DNA of 64,000 nt, taken from the NCBI RefSeq assembly GCF_002019605.1, contig NZ_KV917368.1, positions 2,261,574-2,325,573 on the forward strand, given 5' to 3'. Positions 47,206 to 55,379 of the stretch are shown here, piece by piece. The notes under the pieces are model-generated. The model was not told the origin of the DNA and did no database searches. It saw nothing but the letters and a program-made list of their open reading frames with translations. The position numbers and the translations under genes are program-made. This DNA comes from Alkalihalobacterium alkalinitrilicum. GTDB lineage: Bacteria; Bacillota; Bacilli; Bacillales; Bacillaceae_F. Position 1 is the first letter of the stretch. Each line of letters begins with the position of its first letter.

Positions 47206-47547
47206 ATGGGGCAAGAACATCATATTCATGAAAACCATCCACATAAACATAATTTATCGTGCGGTCATACAAAGATTAAGCATGATGATCACATTGATTA
47301 TGTACACAATGGCCACCTTCATCATGAACATAACGGCCATTGGGATGAATGTAAAATTCCTATAACGAGTATAAACCCAGATGAATGTAAACCGATGAAT
47401 TGTGGATGTAATCATGATAAAGATTGCGGTCACGAGCTAGTTCCTCACGGAGATCACATGGATTATTTAGTAAATGGTAGATTGCACCATGTTCATGGTG
47501 ATCATTGTGATGATCATGGTCCAGTTGAGTTAATAAGTGTTAACTAA
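47206..47547 (+). CDS. Histidine-rich repeat protein
   Basis: 113 residues, nearly one third His, Asp or Cys. Two repeats of about 30 residues follow the pattern CGH...H.DH.DY...G.LHH.H..H.D (one at about residues 19-48, one at about 74-104), joined by a Cys-rich middle (CKPMNCGCNHDKDCGH). No signal peptide or membrane helix. AAAGGAGG is 9 bases before the ATG. The family is seen in many bacteria near COG0523 genes but has no proven function. Binding or storage of zinc is a fair inference. Confidence 0.82.
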   Translation: MGQEHHIHENHPHKHNLSCGHTKIKHDDHIDYVHNGHLHHEHNGHWDECKIPITSINPDECKPMNCGCNHDKDCGHELVPHGDHMDYLVNGRLHHVHGDHCDDHGPVELISVN

Positions 47548-47564
47548 AGGGAAAACCACCCCTT

Positions 47565-48200
47565 AAACGACCACCTGCTAAAGCAGGTGGATTTGGACAT
47601 AAAATGTCGACGACTAAAGTCGTTAATTATGACTCAAGTCATCTTAAAGTCCCAATGCTTAAGCAATCTTAATTTTGACTTAACTCATTCCTCAATCGTA
47701 AATATATCGTTCTTTTCTCCATTAAACTGATTGGCAATATAATTTCTAATTGTTTCTTCATCCACTGTTCCTACAGTTACACAAAAATAGCCTCTTGCCC
47801 ATAAGTGTTGACCCCAATATTTCTTTTTTAATTCTGGAAATTGATCTTGAAGTAACCTTGATGACCTTCCTTTTAGATATTGCATGATTTGACTTGGGGC
47901 AAGACTTGGTGACAGGATAACAAAAAGTGGATGTGATCTTTTCCAATACTTCCCTGCAATATTGTGATTCCTCTCGCTTCGCATCCTTGCCTAATTAACT
48001 CCCGTGTTCTTATGGCAATAGGACCATGTAATACCTTATACCTGTATTTTGTTACCCAGATAACATGATATTTGATATCAAAAACTGCATGACTATTCTT
48101 TTTGTAGCCGTCCATACTTTTCACCTCATCCTCAAGTATGGACATCGAGGTATAAGGCTAAAAGCGGATACCGTCTAAAGACGGTGGAGTTAGACCGCGA
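47565..48200 (-). mobile_element. IS200-type insertion sequence, inactive transposase
   Basis: Flanked by subterminal hairpins: CCACCTGCT-AAA-GCAGGTGG-type at 47571-47590 and CCGTCTAAAGACGG at 48171-48184, as in IS200/IS605 elements, which lack inverted ends. Contains only a Y1 transposase, broken by a frameshift. Exact ends are uncertain by about 20 bases. It lies between the His-rich and ferredoxin genes. Confidence 0.7.
47685..48115 (-). pseudogene. tnpA: IS200 TnpA transposase, frameshifted
   Basis: Y1 HUH transposase in two frames. The first, from ATG 48115 (MDGYKKNSHAVFDIKYHVIW), contains the HUH motif DHIHF. The second continues from about 47925 with LAPSQIMQYLKGRSSRLL and the catalytic Tyr in EETIRNYIANQ. 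A one-base loss in a T5 run at about 47922-47926 explains the change. Both catalytic parts remain, so it decayed recently, or the base is a sequencing error. Confidence 0.82.
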
Positions 48201-48289
48201 ATTTGGAAATTAAATGGATAAACCATCATTTAAGGGGCTTGATTTCTTAAAAAAAAGTTACTCACTACTCATGAGATTAATTTTCTACG

Positions 48290-48682
48290 TTATAGTTTCT
48301 TTGAAACTTTCTCTACGATTTTCTCATCTTTTTCTATGCCTAGAACTGTACCAGCAGTTGGTTCAAAACATGCTCCATTATATGAATGACTGATTTTTTC
48401 TTCCATACCATCTCCAGTTATTAGACCCTCAATAAATCGAGGTGCGTCCGCACTCGTCATTTCTTTATACCAACGTCCTACTGGATACGAAATCAAAACA
48501 CATTTATCATGGCACCGTCCATTACAAAGCGTTCTCGAGGTATGAATAACGGGATCCAACCCCTTTTCAGCAATTTCACTTCGAATTGATTGTGTTAAAG
48601 CTTCTGCCCCTGCCTTCTTGCAGCTACTCCCATTACAAATCAAAATATGATGTTCCGTTTTGGTTAAATTCCATGTCGCCAT
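48290..48682 (-). CDS. Thioredoxin-like [2Fe-2S] ferredoxin
   Basis: 130 residues. Four-cysteine pattern of the thioredoxin-like ferredoxins: CNGSSCKKAG at about residue 16 and CNGRCHDKC at about 53-61. Similar domains occur beside or fused to cobaltochelatase CbiX-type proteins in cobalamin gene sets. It has a Zur-like operator 70 bases upstream, so it belongs to the metal region by control as well as position. Redox partner unknown. Confidence 0.8.
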   Translation of the reverse strand: MATWNLTKTEHHILICNGSSCKKAGAEALTQSIRSEIAEKGLDPVIHTSRTLCNGRCHDKCVLISYPVGRWYKEMTSADAPRFIEGLITGDGMEEKISHSYNGACFEPTAGTVLGIEKDEKIVEKVSKKL

Positions 48683-48752
48683 GTTTTCACCCCAATCTTT
48701 TTATTTAATTTGTATAAAATTGATTATCAGATCTTAAATTAGTATAACACAC

Positions 48753-48773
48753 AAATCGAAATGATTACTATTA
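48753..48773. promoter_or_regulatory. Candidate Zur operator of the ferredoxin gene
   Basis: AAATCGAAAT-G-ATTACTATTA, 17 of 20 positions of the Zur box. It is 70 bases before the start codon. Confidence 0.6.
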
Positions 48774-48925
48774 TCAAAATTTAAAAATCCCATTCCTGTA
48801 ATTTTTTTGAAACCTCTGAGAGTGAGAACAGAAAACTACTTACTTTTAGACTGCTTATAAAATTCAATCGCGTGTAAGCCAAACATCGACTTGACAAACG
48901 GTTGAAGCGAGTATCCATAAACTTT

Positions 48926-48955
48926 AGAAAAAGAGCCTGCTATTTTAGCAGGCTT
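48926..48955 (-). terminator. Terminator of COG0523 GTPase 4
   Basis: Minus-strand stem AAGCCTGCTA / TAGCAGGCTC followed by TTTTTC, 5 bases after the stop. Confidence 0.8.
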
Positions 48956-48960
48956 AAAAC

Positions 48961-49890
48961 TTATAATTGATCGATCTCTTCCTTAATCTCATCATGGTAT
49001 AATTCTTCCCCAATAAAAACTAACACTGGTTCGTATTTCTTATCAAAAGAATATCGCTCAAACATTGGCATACCATAAGCATAATTAAACAAAAATAAAC
49101 CTGGGGTCTCTTCTAAATATATAAAGCCTTTCGCTCGATATAGCTGTCCATCAAAGTTTTCTAACCATCTTAAAAAACTCACACGATTAATAGGTTTTTC
49201 GATAGAAAATGATACGGTTCTTAGATGAAGGTGATGATGAACATGCGTTTTCTTTCCCTCATTAACCGTGTTTTGTTTCGTTTGTAAAGAAAAATCCTCG
49301 TAAAGGGCAGGATCGAACTTTGAAAAAGTAACAGTTGAAATGTCCGCTTGAGGATTAGCAGATCTAATTGTATCTCTCACTTCGTGTAGTTGTTCTTTAC
49401 CGATTTGGTCGCATTTATTAATAAGAATAATATCTGCATATTTTACTTGATCAACTAAAAGCTTTTTAAGTTTAATACTCAAACTATTTTCCAACCACTG
49501 CTTAGCATTTACCACAGTAAAAACACAATGAATGTTTACTTTACTAACTAGCATTGGATGTGTACAAGCCTCTAGCACTTCTAATGGATGCGCCGCTCCT
49601 GTAGATTCTATTAAAATAGTATCTAATTCGTTCTCATCTAGCATTGAGCGCAATTGCAAGCTTAATTCGCCTTGAAGAGTACAGCAAATACACCCATTTA
49701 ACATTTCTTTAAATGGCGTTTCTTTAGGAATAATGGCAGAATCTATGCTGATATCTCCTAATTCATTCATTAATACCCCGATTCGCTTACCTTTGCTTTT
49801 CTCTAGAGAGATCAACTCTTTCAATAGAGTACTTTTTCCACTCCCTAGAAAACCACTTAGTATGACGACCTCTACCTTTTTATTATCCAT
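48961..49890 (-). CDS. COG0523 metal GTPase 4
   Basis: 309 residues. Walker A FLGSGKSTLL, NELGDISID, LNGCICCTLQGE, ESTGAAHP, NKCDQ. A short His stretch (HVHHHLH, about residues 215-221) before the CobW C-terminal domain. No Zur box found in the 121 bases upstream. It follows another COG0523 gene, separated by a hairpin, and may rely on read-through. Confidence 0.87.
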   Translation of the reverse strand: MDNKKVEVVILSGFLGSGKSTLLKELISLEKSKGKRIGVLMNELGDISIDSAIIPKETPFKEMLNGCICCTLQGELSLQLRSMLDENELDTILIESTGAAHPLEVLEACTHPMLVSKVNIHCVFTVVNAKQWLENSLSIKLKKLLVDQVKYADIILINKCDQIGKEQLHEVRDTIRSANPQADISTVTFSKFDPALYEDFSLQTKQNTVNEGKKTHVHHHLHLRTVSFSIEKPINRVSFLRWLENFDGQLYRAKGFIYLEETPGLFLFNYAYGMPMFERYSFDKKYEPVLVFIGEELYHDEIKEEIDQL

Positions 49891-49967
49891 AATACTACTT
49901 TAAATCCTTTCTTCGATCTGTTTTATATGTATTTCATTGTTACAGGTTGTACTCCTAATACTAAAAT

Positions 49968-50004
49968 GTTTCATCAGCAAAGTCTTCTTCTTCACTGATG
50001 AAAC
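49968..50004 (-). terminator. Hairpin between COG0523 genes 4 and 5
   Basis: Perfect 10-bp stem GTTTCATCAG / CTGATGAAAC with ATTTTAG behind it on the minus strand, after the stop at 50012. Probably a partial terminator. Confidence 0.55.
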
Positions 50005-50011
50005 AGATCGA

Positions 50012-51004
50012 TTAGGCTGAAACACAATTTTCGAATTGTTCTTGAAACCACTTTTCATCTAGACCTGTCCCTATGACAACCATTTCACTGACTCTTTTTT
50101 CGTTTTCTTGCCATTTTCGATCAGCGGTTCCAGCAAATAGCATATGAACTCCTTGAAAAACAACCCGCTTGTCTAAATCTTCAATATGAAAAATGCCTTT
50201 ATATCGGTACATTTGTGGCCCAAGCTCAGCTAATACCGTATTCATCCACTGCTCTACTTTCGGTAGGCTTAATGGTTTTTCTGATCGAAGAACAATTGCT
50301 TTTACATGGTCATCATGGTGATGGTGGTGATCTTCTTTTAAAAAGTTAGGAGCTATTTCTAATTTTTGATCAAGGTCAAATGAGTACAAGTTTAATATTT
50401 GATCTAAATTAATTTTACTATGACTTGCTTGTACTAGCTTCGCAGTAGGGTTCATATTTGTTAAACGTTTAATAACTGTATTCAAATGTTCCTCTTCCAC
50501 TAAATCAATTTTATTAAGAACGAGTACATCTGCAAACGCTATTTGTTCTTGTGCTTCATGCGATCGATCTAATTGTTCATGAACATGGTATGTATCAACA
50601 ACAGTAACGATAGAGTCTAAATGATAATACTTGGATAACTCTGGGTCGACAAAGAACGTTTGTGCAACAGGACCTGGGTCAGCGAGGCCAGTCGTTTCAA
50701 TAACCACTCGATCAAACTCTAGTAATTTTCCTTGTCCTTCACTGCGTTTTTCTTTCAAGTCACGTAAAATGCGGATTAAATCGCCACGAACTGTACAACA
50801 AATACAACCATTATTCATCTCAAAAATTTCTTCATCTGCACCGACAACGAGTTGGTTGTCAATACCTACTTCTCCAAACTCGTTAACGATAACGGCAATT
50901 TTCTGCCCATGGTTTTCCGTTAAAATATAATTGAGCAAGGTTGTCTTCCCTGCTCCTAAAAAACCTGTTAATACAGTAATTGGTACTTTCTTATTCTTAT
51001 TCAT
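50012..51004 (-). CDS. COG0523 metal GTPase 5
   Basis: 330 residues from ATG 51004 (AAGGAG upstream; GTG at 51013 is the alternative). Walker A FLGAGKTTLLN, NEFGEVGIDNQL, NNGCICCTVRGD, NKIDLV. A His-rich stretch (HHHHHDDH at about residues 226-233) as in many zinc-related members. A strong Zur box stands 41 bases upstream. It lies after the FeoB-gate-like and flavoprotein genes in the same direction, and each end has its own operator. Confidence 0.9.
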   Translation of the reverse strand: MNKNKKVPITVLTGFLGAGKTTLLNYILTENHGQKIAVIVNEFGEVGIDNQLVVGADEEIFEMNNGCICCTVRGDLIRILRDLKEKRSEGQGKLLEFDRVVIETTGLADPGPVAQTFFVDPELSKYYHLDSIVTVVDTYHVHEQLDRSHEAQEQIAFADVLVLNKIDLVEEEHLNTVIKRLTNMNPTAKLVQASHSKINLDQILNLYSFDLDQKLEIAPNFLKEDHHHHHDDHVKAIVLRSEKPLSLPKVEQWMNTVLAELGPQMYRYKGIFHIEDLDKRVVFQGVHMLFAGTADRKWQENEKRVSEMVVIGTGLDEKWFQEQFENCVSA

Positions 51005-51044
51005 CTGATTCACTCCTTCTCTTGTTAAAACAATACCCCTATTC

Positions 51045-51065
51045 TAATCGTAATTATCACGATTT
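51045..51065. promoter_or_regulatory. Zur operator of COG0523 GTPase 5
   Basis: TAATCGTAAT-T-ATCACGATTT, 18 of 20 positions, in the 67-base gap between the gate-like gene and the GTPase. Confidence 0.75.
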
Positions 51066-51071
51066 AAACTC

Positions 51072-52235
51072 TTAAAAAAAGAATACAAACATTTTGTATA
51101 AAATTAATAAACTAAAGGCAGAAACGACGGATGTTATCGCTTGTTTATACGAATGTTTTAAAGCATAAAAAAATCCCATCTCTTTAGCTATTGCCCACAT
51201 TGTTACAAGGCAGGCTGTTAATGTTGAGGCTAAATAAACTAATAAAAACAACTCTACAGTTGTAATTGAAGCTATTAACTCGCCACCACCTTGATTAAAT
51301 AATAGCATACCATCTTTGCGAATTACTGAAAAAAGTAAGCCTACGCTCGCAGCTGCAGGAATAGAAAGTATAGTTAATACAGGTTCTACAAATCGTATTA
51401 ATTTTTCTATTATTCCTAAACCGTCAAGGATCGAAGCAATCACACAAATCGCTAAAAATATCGGCATTGCCTGTAGAAAAAATTGGGAAATCGTCCCCTT
51501 AATTTTCATCGAGAATTGCTGAAAACTACCTGTTTGTATTGGTGTAGACGGATAAAAATAATCAGCTGCTTTATTAGCGGATCGATACCATAGTCTAGTA
51601 TGTACCGCACCAATAATAACAAGAATAAAAAGATAAGGAATAAAAAGCCAAGGTTTGCCCCCAACACTAAAAATAGACAATGTCGCGCCAATTTGATAGC
51701 TACAAGCCGCCCCGTAAGAAATCATCGATATACACTGTTTTCGCGTACACGCACTACAAGATTTCGTTTGAAAAACAGCGACGACATTACATCCATATCC
51801 TGTAAGTACTGGAATAAAATCACGTCCGCTTAGGCCAATTTTAATTAAGCTTGGTGTAATTTCTGCTGTAATTTTATCCTTTAACCCGACTTCTTCAGTA
51901 AAAGCAATACTCATCCCGATAAACAAGACGACTGGAAATGCCCAAAGGAAGGAATATAACCCTAATGTAAATAAACCAAAGTCTCCCACTAATACTTGTT
52001 CAACAAGAAAGGGTGTATGGGAGAAAAAACGTTCTATTGGTTCAATAAGTCCTCCCTCAACCACAGGCTCTAAAGTACTTGCCAATAAATAGGCAGCATA
52101 TACAGGTAAGCCATAAATACTAATGACTAATAGTAAATATAGCAATACTTTACTGCTTGAGAACGGAAATTTCGGAAATTTGTAAGCTCGCTTATTTATA
52201 GGATAGGAAGCATGTTCTTTCCTTAGTTCACTCAT
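51072..52235 (-). CDS. FeoB-gate-like (nucleoside-recognition domain) membrane protein
   Basis: 387 residues, about 8-9 membrane helices, no GTPase domain. The first half carries GRDFIPVLTGYGCNVVAVFQT and then CSACTRKQCISMISYGAACSYQ. This resembles the Gate segment of FeoB (Gly-Tyr-Gly-Cys-Asn-Val) with an added Cys cluster. The second half repeats the gate-like pattern. A metal channel is inferred. It lies 48 bases after a Zur-controlled flavoprotein gene and before a COG0523 GTPase. It may be a divergent transporter for zinc or iron. Confidence 0.72.
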   Translation of the reverse strand: MSELRKEHASYPINKRAYKFPKFPFSSSKVLLYLLLVISIYGLPVYAAYLLASTLEPVVEGGLIEPIERFFSHTPFLVEQVLVGDFGLFTLGLYSFLWAFPVVLFIGMSIAFTEEVGLKDKITAEITPSLIKIGLSGRDFIPVLTGYGCNVVAVFQTKSCSACTRKQCISMISYGAACSYQIGATLSIFSVGGKPWLFIPYLFILVIIGAVHTRLWYRSANKAADYFYPSTPIQTGSFQQFSMKIKGTISQFFLQAMPIFLAICVIASILDGLGIIEKLIRFVEPVLTILSIPAAASVGLLFSVIRKDGMLLFNQGGGELIASITTVELFLLVYLASTLTACLVTMWAIAKEMGFFYALKHSYKQAITSVVSAFSLLILYKMFVFFF

Positions 52236-52283
52236 GACTCTATGCCCCTTTTTGAAAATGCGTATTAAAACAGATTATTATCG

Positions 52284-53408
52284 TTAACACTGGCACGAGT
52301 TGTCACAACAAGATAGGTCGTCAAGGAGCATATTTGCTTTCTGATAATAATCAAACAACTCTTTATCGAGCTCCATGCCTAGTTGCTCAGCTATTTCCTT
52401 AGCGACAACCGCAAATCGTTGCCGAAATTTATAAATGAAACAAAAAATGACATCTTGATGTCGAACTTGTGGTCCAACTAAAAACAATCCTTCTGAGATG
52501 GTTGACTCGTCTTTTTCAGTTAATTGAATCCGATTTTCTTCATCATAATAAAAATGCTCCAATATTAATGAAAGACTGCTTTTAAATCCAGTCGCTAAGA
52601 TTGGTTGTGTTGGACTGAATATTACTTCTCCATTTTCCAGAAAAATTGAATAACCAGCTTCTACTTGTTCAACTTTTACTACTTTGCTGTTTCCTCTTAG
52701 TATCAAGTCTTCACAATCAATAACTTCTTCAAGACGGTCAAATGTAAAAGGAGATAAAGAAATACTTGGATCTGGATCGTGACTTGACCATGTATCACCC
52801 TTGGCTAATACCGTTACTTGCTTTCCATAATGAACAAGATGGATGGCAGCATCGATCCCACTTTCATACCCGCCAATGATAACAGCTTCACTTCCTTCAA
52901 CCTCTCCCCAAGAAGAGACTTCACTGTTGTGAATACAAAGGTTTGCACCAGGAAATACCGTTTTATTTGGATACTGAAATTCTCCCCCAGCCCATACAAC
53001 AAACTGAGTATGATATATGCCATTATTTGTTTTAATTTCAAAGCTTTCTGTTAGTTTTTCTAATTCAAAAACATCAACCCCAAATTGAATAGGTAACTTA
53101 AAATGGATTGCAACAGCTTCTAAATACTCAGCATATTCTTCCCCACTCAAATGTTCAGTTTGAAATGTATACCCTGGAGATGTCGCAGGAACGACTGCAT
53201 TTAAATCTAATAGACCAAACCCATGACCAGGAAAAGATGGAGTTAATAATCTCATTTCTTCAGGCCATTTTTTAAAAGAACTGCCAATATAATCACGTTC
53301 TAAAACCACGAAATTATTTAATCCCATTTGAATAAACAATGCCCCAATCCCTACACCTGCAGGACCAGCTCCAACAATAATCACATCATAATAATTCTCT
53401 TTTTTCAT
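52284..53408 (-). CDS. FAD/NAD(P)-binding oxidoreductase with Cys-rich tail
   Basis: 374 residues. FAD Rossmann motif VGAGPAGVGIGALF at residue 12 and a second GxGxxG-like loop (IIGGYESGIDAAIHL) for NAD(P) at about 175. It resembles flavin monooxygenase and thioredoxin-reductase-like proteins, without the CxxC of the latter. The tail DDLSCCDNSCQC has four Cys and suits metal or thiol chemistry. It is under a near-perfect Zur box and next to the FeoB-gate-like gene. Substrate unknown. Confidence 0.78.
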   Translation of the reverse strand: MKKENYYDVIIVGAGPAGVGIGALFIQMGLNNFVVLERDYIGSSFKKWPEEMRLLTPSFPGHGFGLLDLNAVVPATSPGYTFQTEHLSGEEYAEYLEAVAIHFKLPIQFGVDVFELEKLTESFEIKTNNGIYHTQFVVWAGGEFQYPNKTVFPGANLCIHNSEVSSWGEVEGSEAVIIGGYESGIDAAIHLVHYGKQVTVLAKGDTWSSHDPDPSISLSPFTFDRLEEVIDCEDLILRGNSKVVKVEQVEAGYSIFLENGEVIFSPTQPILATGFKSSLSLILEHFYYDEENRIQLTEKDESTISEGLFLVGPQVRHQDVIFCFIYKFRQRFAVVAKEIAEQLGMELDKELFDYYQKANMLLDDLSCCDNSCQC

Positions 53409-53427
53409 TCTGTCTCCACCTCTATAT

Positions 53428-53448
53428 AAAACGTAATAATTACGATTT
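53428..53448. promoter_or_regulatory. Zur operator of the flavoprotein gene
   Basis: AAAACGTAAT-A-ATTACGATTT, 19 of 20 positions, the best match in the window, 20 bases before the start codon on the minus strand. Confidence 0.8.
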
Positions 53449-53529
53449 TGTAATTACTATTATTCTCTACTTCCCTTTCTCTGTCAAACAAATCATTTTT
53501 ATTAAATAGGTAATGATATTATAATATAT

Positions 53530-53550
53530 AAATCAGAATGATTCTTAATT
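53530..53550. promoter_or_regulatory. Candidate Zur operator of folE2
   Basis: AAATCAGAAT-G-ATTCTTAATT keeps the AAT-N-ATT core and 14 of 20 positions, 22 bases before the folE2 start. The gene it precedes is a standard Zur target in B. subtilis. Confidence 0.5.
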
Positions 53551-53571
53551 ACTATTTGAAAGGAAGACAAT

Positions 53572-54471
53572 ATGGAAATGAAATTAATACCAAGTAAAGC
53601 CGAGCGCCATAAACGTTTTGGCTCAGTGCCTCCGATTAAAGGAGTTAAACCTTTAAATAAAGAAGAGATGACAGACCTTCAAAACACACCAAATGATTTT
53701 TTATTTGCAATCGACTCAGTAGGGATTAGTAATGTCAAGCATCCAATCATTGTACCATCCGATTCAAAGCCAAACCGTCAAACATCGGTTGGAACTTTCA
53801 CATTAACAACAGGCCTTCACCAAATGAGTAAAGGCATTAACATGAGCCGCTTAACCGAACTTCTTCATGAATACCACTTAGAAGGCTTTGTCATTGATTT
53901 TGATCATCTTTATTCTTTTACAAAAGATTTGGTAGAAAGAATGGAGCAGTCAAATACTGAAATAAATGTTCAATTTCCGTGGTTTTTTGAACGAACAAGT
54001 CCATCATTACAAAAAACAGGTTTAGCCCATGCTGAAGCATTTATAAACGTTAAATATGATCAAAGTAATGGGTTTAGTCATGAAGTTGGGATAACTGTTG
54101 CAGTAACAACACTTTGTCCTTGTTCTAAAGAAATAAGTGAATATAGTGCTCATAATCAAAGAGGTTATGTTACTATTACAGCCGAACTTTATAATCCGAT
54201 TGAACTAACGACCGATTGGAAAGCTACATTACTTGAAGCAGCAGAATCGAATGCAAGTTCAATGTTATACCCTATATTAAAAAGACCTGATGAAAAGTCT
54301 GTAACCGAACGTGCTTATGAAAATCCACGTTTTGTTGAGGACATGGTCCGTTTAGTGGCTGCTGATTTATATGAAAATGAAGAAATCAAGTCATTTACAG
54401 TCGAGTGTAGAAATGAAGAATCCATTCATATGCATGACGCCGTTGCAAAATTAACTTACTCAAAATCCTAA
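53572..54471 (+). CDS. folE2: GTP cyclohydrolase FolE2 (type IB)
   Basis: First step of folate (and queuosine-type) synthesis, done without zinc in contrast to FolE. 299 residues. Visible are FAIDSVGISNVKHPI and the metal/active site CPCSKEISEYSAHNQRGY (Cys, Glu, His). The C-terminal CRNEESIHMHDA is typical. GGAAG lies upstream of the ATG. B. subtilis makes this enzyme only under zinc starvation. It therefore serves as the marker gene for the proposed zinc-limitation region. Confidence 0.95.
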   Translation: MEMKLIPSKAERHKRFGSVPPIKGVKPLNKEEMTDLQNTPNDFLFAIDSVGISNVKHPIIVPSDSKPNRQTSVGTFTLTTGLHQMSKGINMSRLTELLHEYHLEGFVIDFDHLYSFTKDLVERMEQSNTEINVQFPWFFERTSPSLQKTGLAHAEAFINVKYDQSNGFSHEVGITVAVTTLCPCSKEISEYSAHNQRGYVTITAELYNPIELTTDWKATLLEAAESNASSMLYPILKRPDEKSVTERAYENPRFVEDMVRLVAADLYENEEIKSFTVECRNEESIHMHDAVAKLTYSKS

Positions 54472-54538
54472 ATAATGGATTTTTAGCACCTACTAAATAC
54501 AAAAGTGCAAGTGTTATATTTTCTTAATCTCAAAAAAA

Positions 54539-54592
54539 GTGACTCATTGCCTTTAGTCAGCTTATAAGCTTTCGGAAAACGGTAATGAGTCA
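54539..54592. terminator. Bidirectional terminator between folE2 and sufU paralog
   Basis: Stem AGTGACTCATT / AATGAGTCAC with an internal stem (AGCTTATAAGCT) and A/T runs on both sides. Confidence 0.75.
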
Positions 54593-54612
54593 CAGCTTTT
54601 ATTAAAATATAT

Positions 54613-55053
54613 TTACTTGTTATATTCTGGTTCATCGCCTAGTGCTCGGTCGAGTGCTTGCCAGGCCATTAAAGCACAATTGTGACGAGCTCTTAACTTA
54701 TGAACACCTTCTAATGCTAATGCATCACCTAAATCAACTTCAGTAGATATTTCGCCACTCCGTATCATTTTTTCCATCGCTTGTCGCAAATGGGATGCTT
54801 CTTTTAAAGAAATTCCTTTTAGTAGTTCTGTCATCATCGAAGCTGAAGCCATACTTATACTGCAGCCTTCACCAATAAAAGAAATAACTTCAATTACCTT
54901 TTCTTCTGAAAGCTTTAAATAAAGGGTCATGACATCGCCACAGGTTGGGTTTTTATAATGCTGCTGTTTAATCCGTTCGCCTTCTAACTTTTTATGATTA
55001 CGTCTATTTTTCGAATGCTCAACGACAAGTTGGCGATAAAGTTGGTCTAACAA
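54613..55053 (-). CDS. SufU-like Fe-S cluster/zinc sulfur-transfer protein, Zur-controlled paralog
   Basis: 146 residues. The zinc ligands of SufU are kept: Cys and Asp in NPTCGDVM, Cys in GEGCSISMASASMM, Cys in ARHNCALMAW. The insert typical of SufU (about residues 78-105) is present. SufU receives sulfur from SufS with a bound zinc. It does not sit in a suf operon. A Zur box lies 36 bases upstream, so it is probably a second copy made when zinc is scarce. Partner SufS not in the window. Confidence 0.85.
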   Translation of the reverse strand: MLDQLYRQLVVEHSKNRRNHKKLEGERIKQQHYKNPTCGDVMTLYLKLSEEKVIEVISFIGEGCSISMASASMMTELLKGISLKEASHLRQAMEKMIRSGEISTEVDLGDALALEGVHKLRARHNCALMAWQALDRALGDEPEYNK

Positions 55054-55088
55054 TCTAAATTCCCCCTTTAAAATTACTCCATCAAATT

Positions 55089-55109
55089 AAAAAGTAATGA
55101 TTACGATTT
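55089..55109. promoter_or_regulatory. Zur operator of the sufU paralog
   Basis: AAAAAGTAAT-G-ATTACGATTT, 18 of 20 positions; the right half is perfect. Confidence 0.75.
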
Positions 55110-55174
55110 ATAATATATATTATACTAAGTTCTTATTATTAAGTCTAATTAGTATTTTCTATATATTTTATTAC

Positions 55175-55201
55175 AAAAAACCTCATTACTACTCGAGGCT
55201 T
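55175..55201 (-). terminator. Minus-strand terminator cut off from its source by IS21
   Basis: On the minus strand AAGCCTC-10-GAGGTTT followed by TTT, ending 6 bases left of the IS21 insertion. It points at transcripts from the right, where only a Fur box now lies beyond the element. Confidence 0.45.
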
Positions 55202-55202
55202 A

Positions 55203-55207
55203 TTGTA
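55203..55207. repeat. Target duplication, left copy
   Basis: TTGTA directly before the left end of the IS21 element. The same five bases follow the right end at 58037-58041. Confidence 0.8.
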
Positions 55208-55379
55208 TGATTATTGCAGAGAAAATGAGCCACTTATGCGGAGTTTTGAGCCAGTCATTGCGGCGTAAAGAGCCACCCTTTGCGGAATGCTGCGCCACTA
55301 TAAATAGAATAAAGAAAAGCCTCCTGTATAATAACCTTGCATGCTAGCAAGCATGACATTATTATACAGGAGGCTTTTT

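Noticed and set aside
52236-52283. Zur-like AT-rich palindrome before the FeoB-gate-like gene
   Set aside because: The ATTATTATC stretch does not keep the Zur half-sites and overlaps the flavoprotein stop region.
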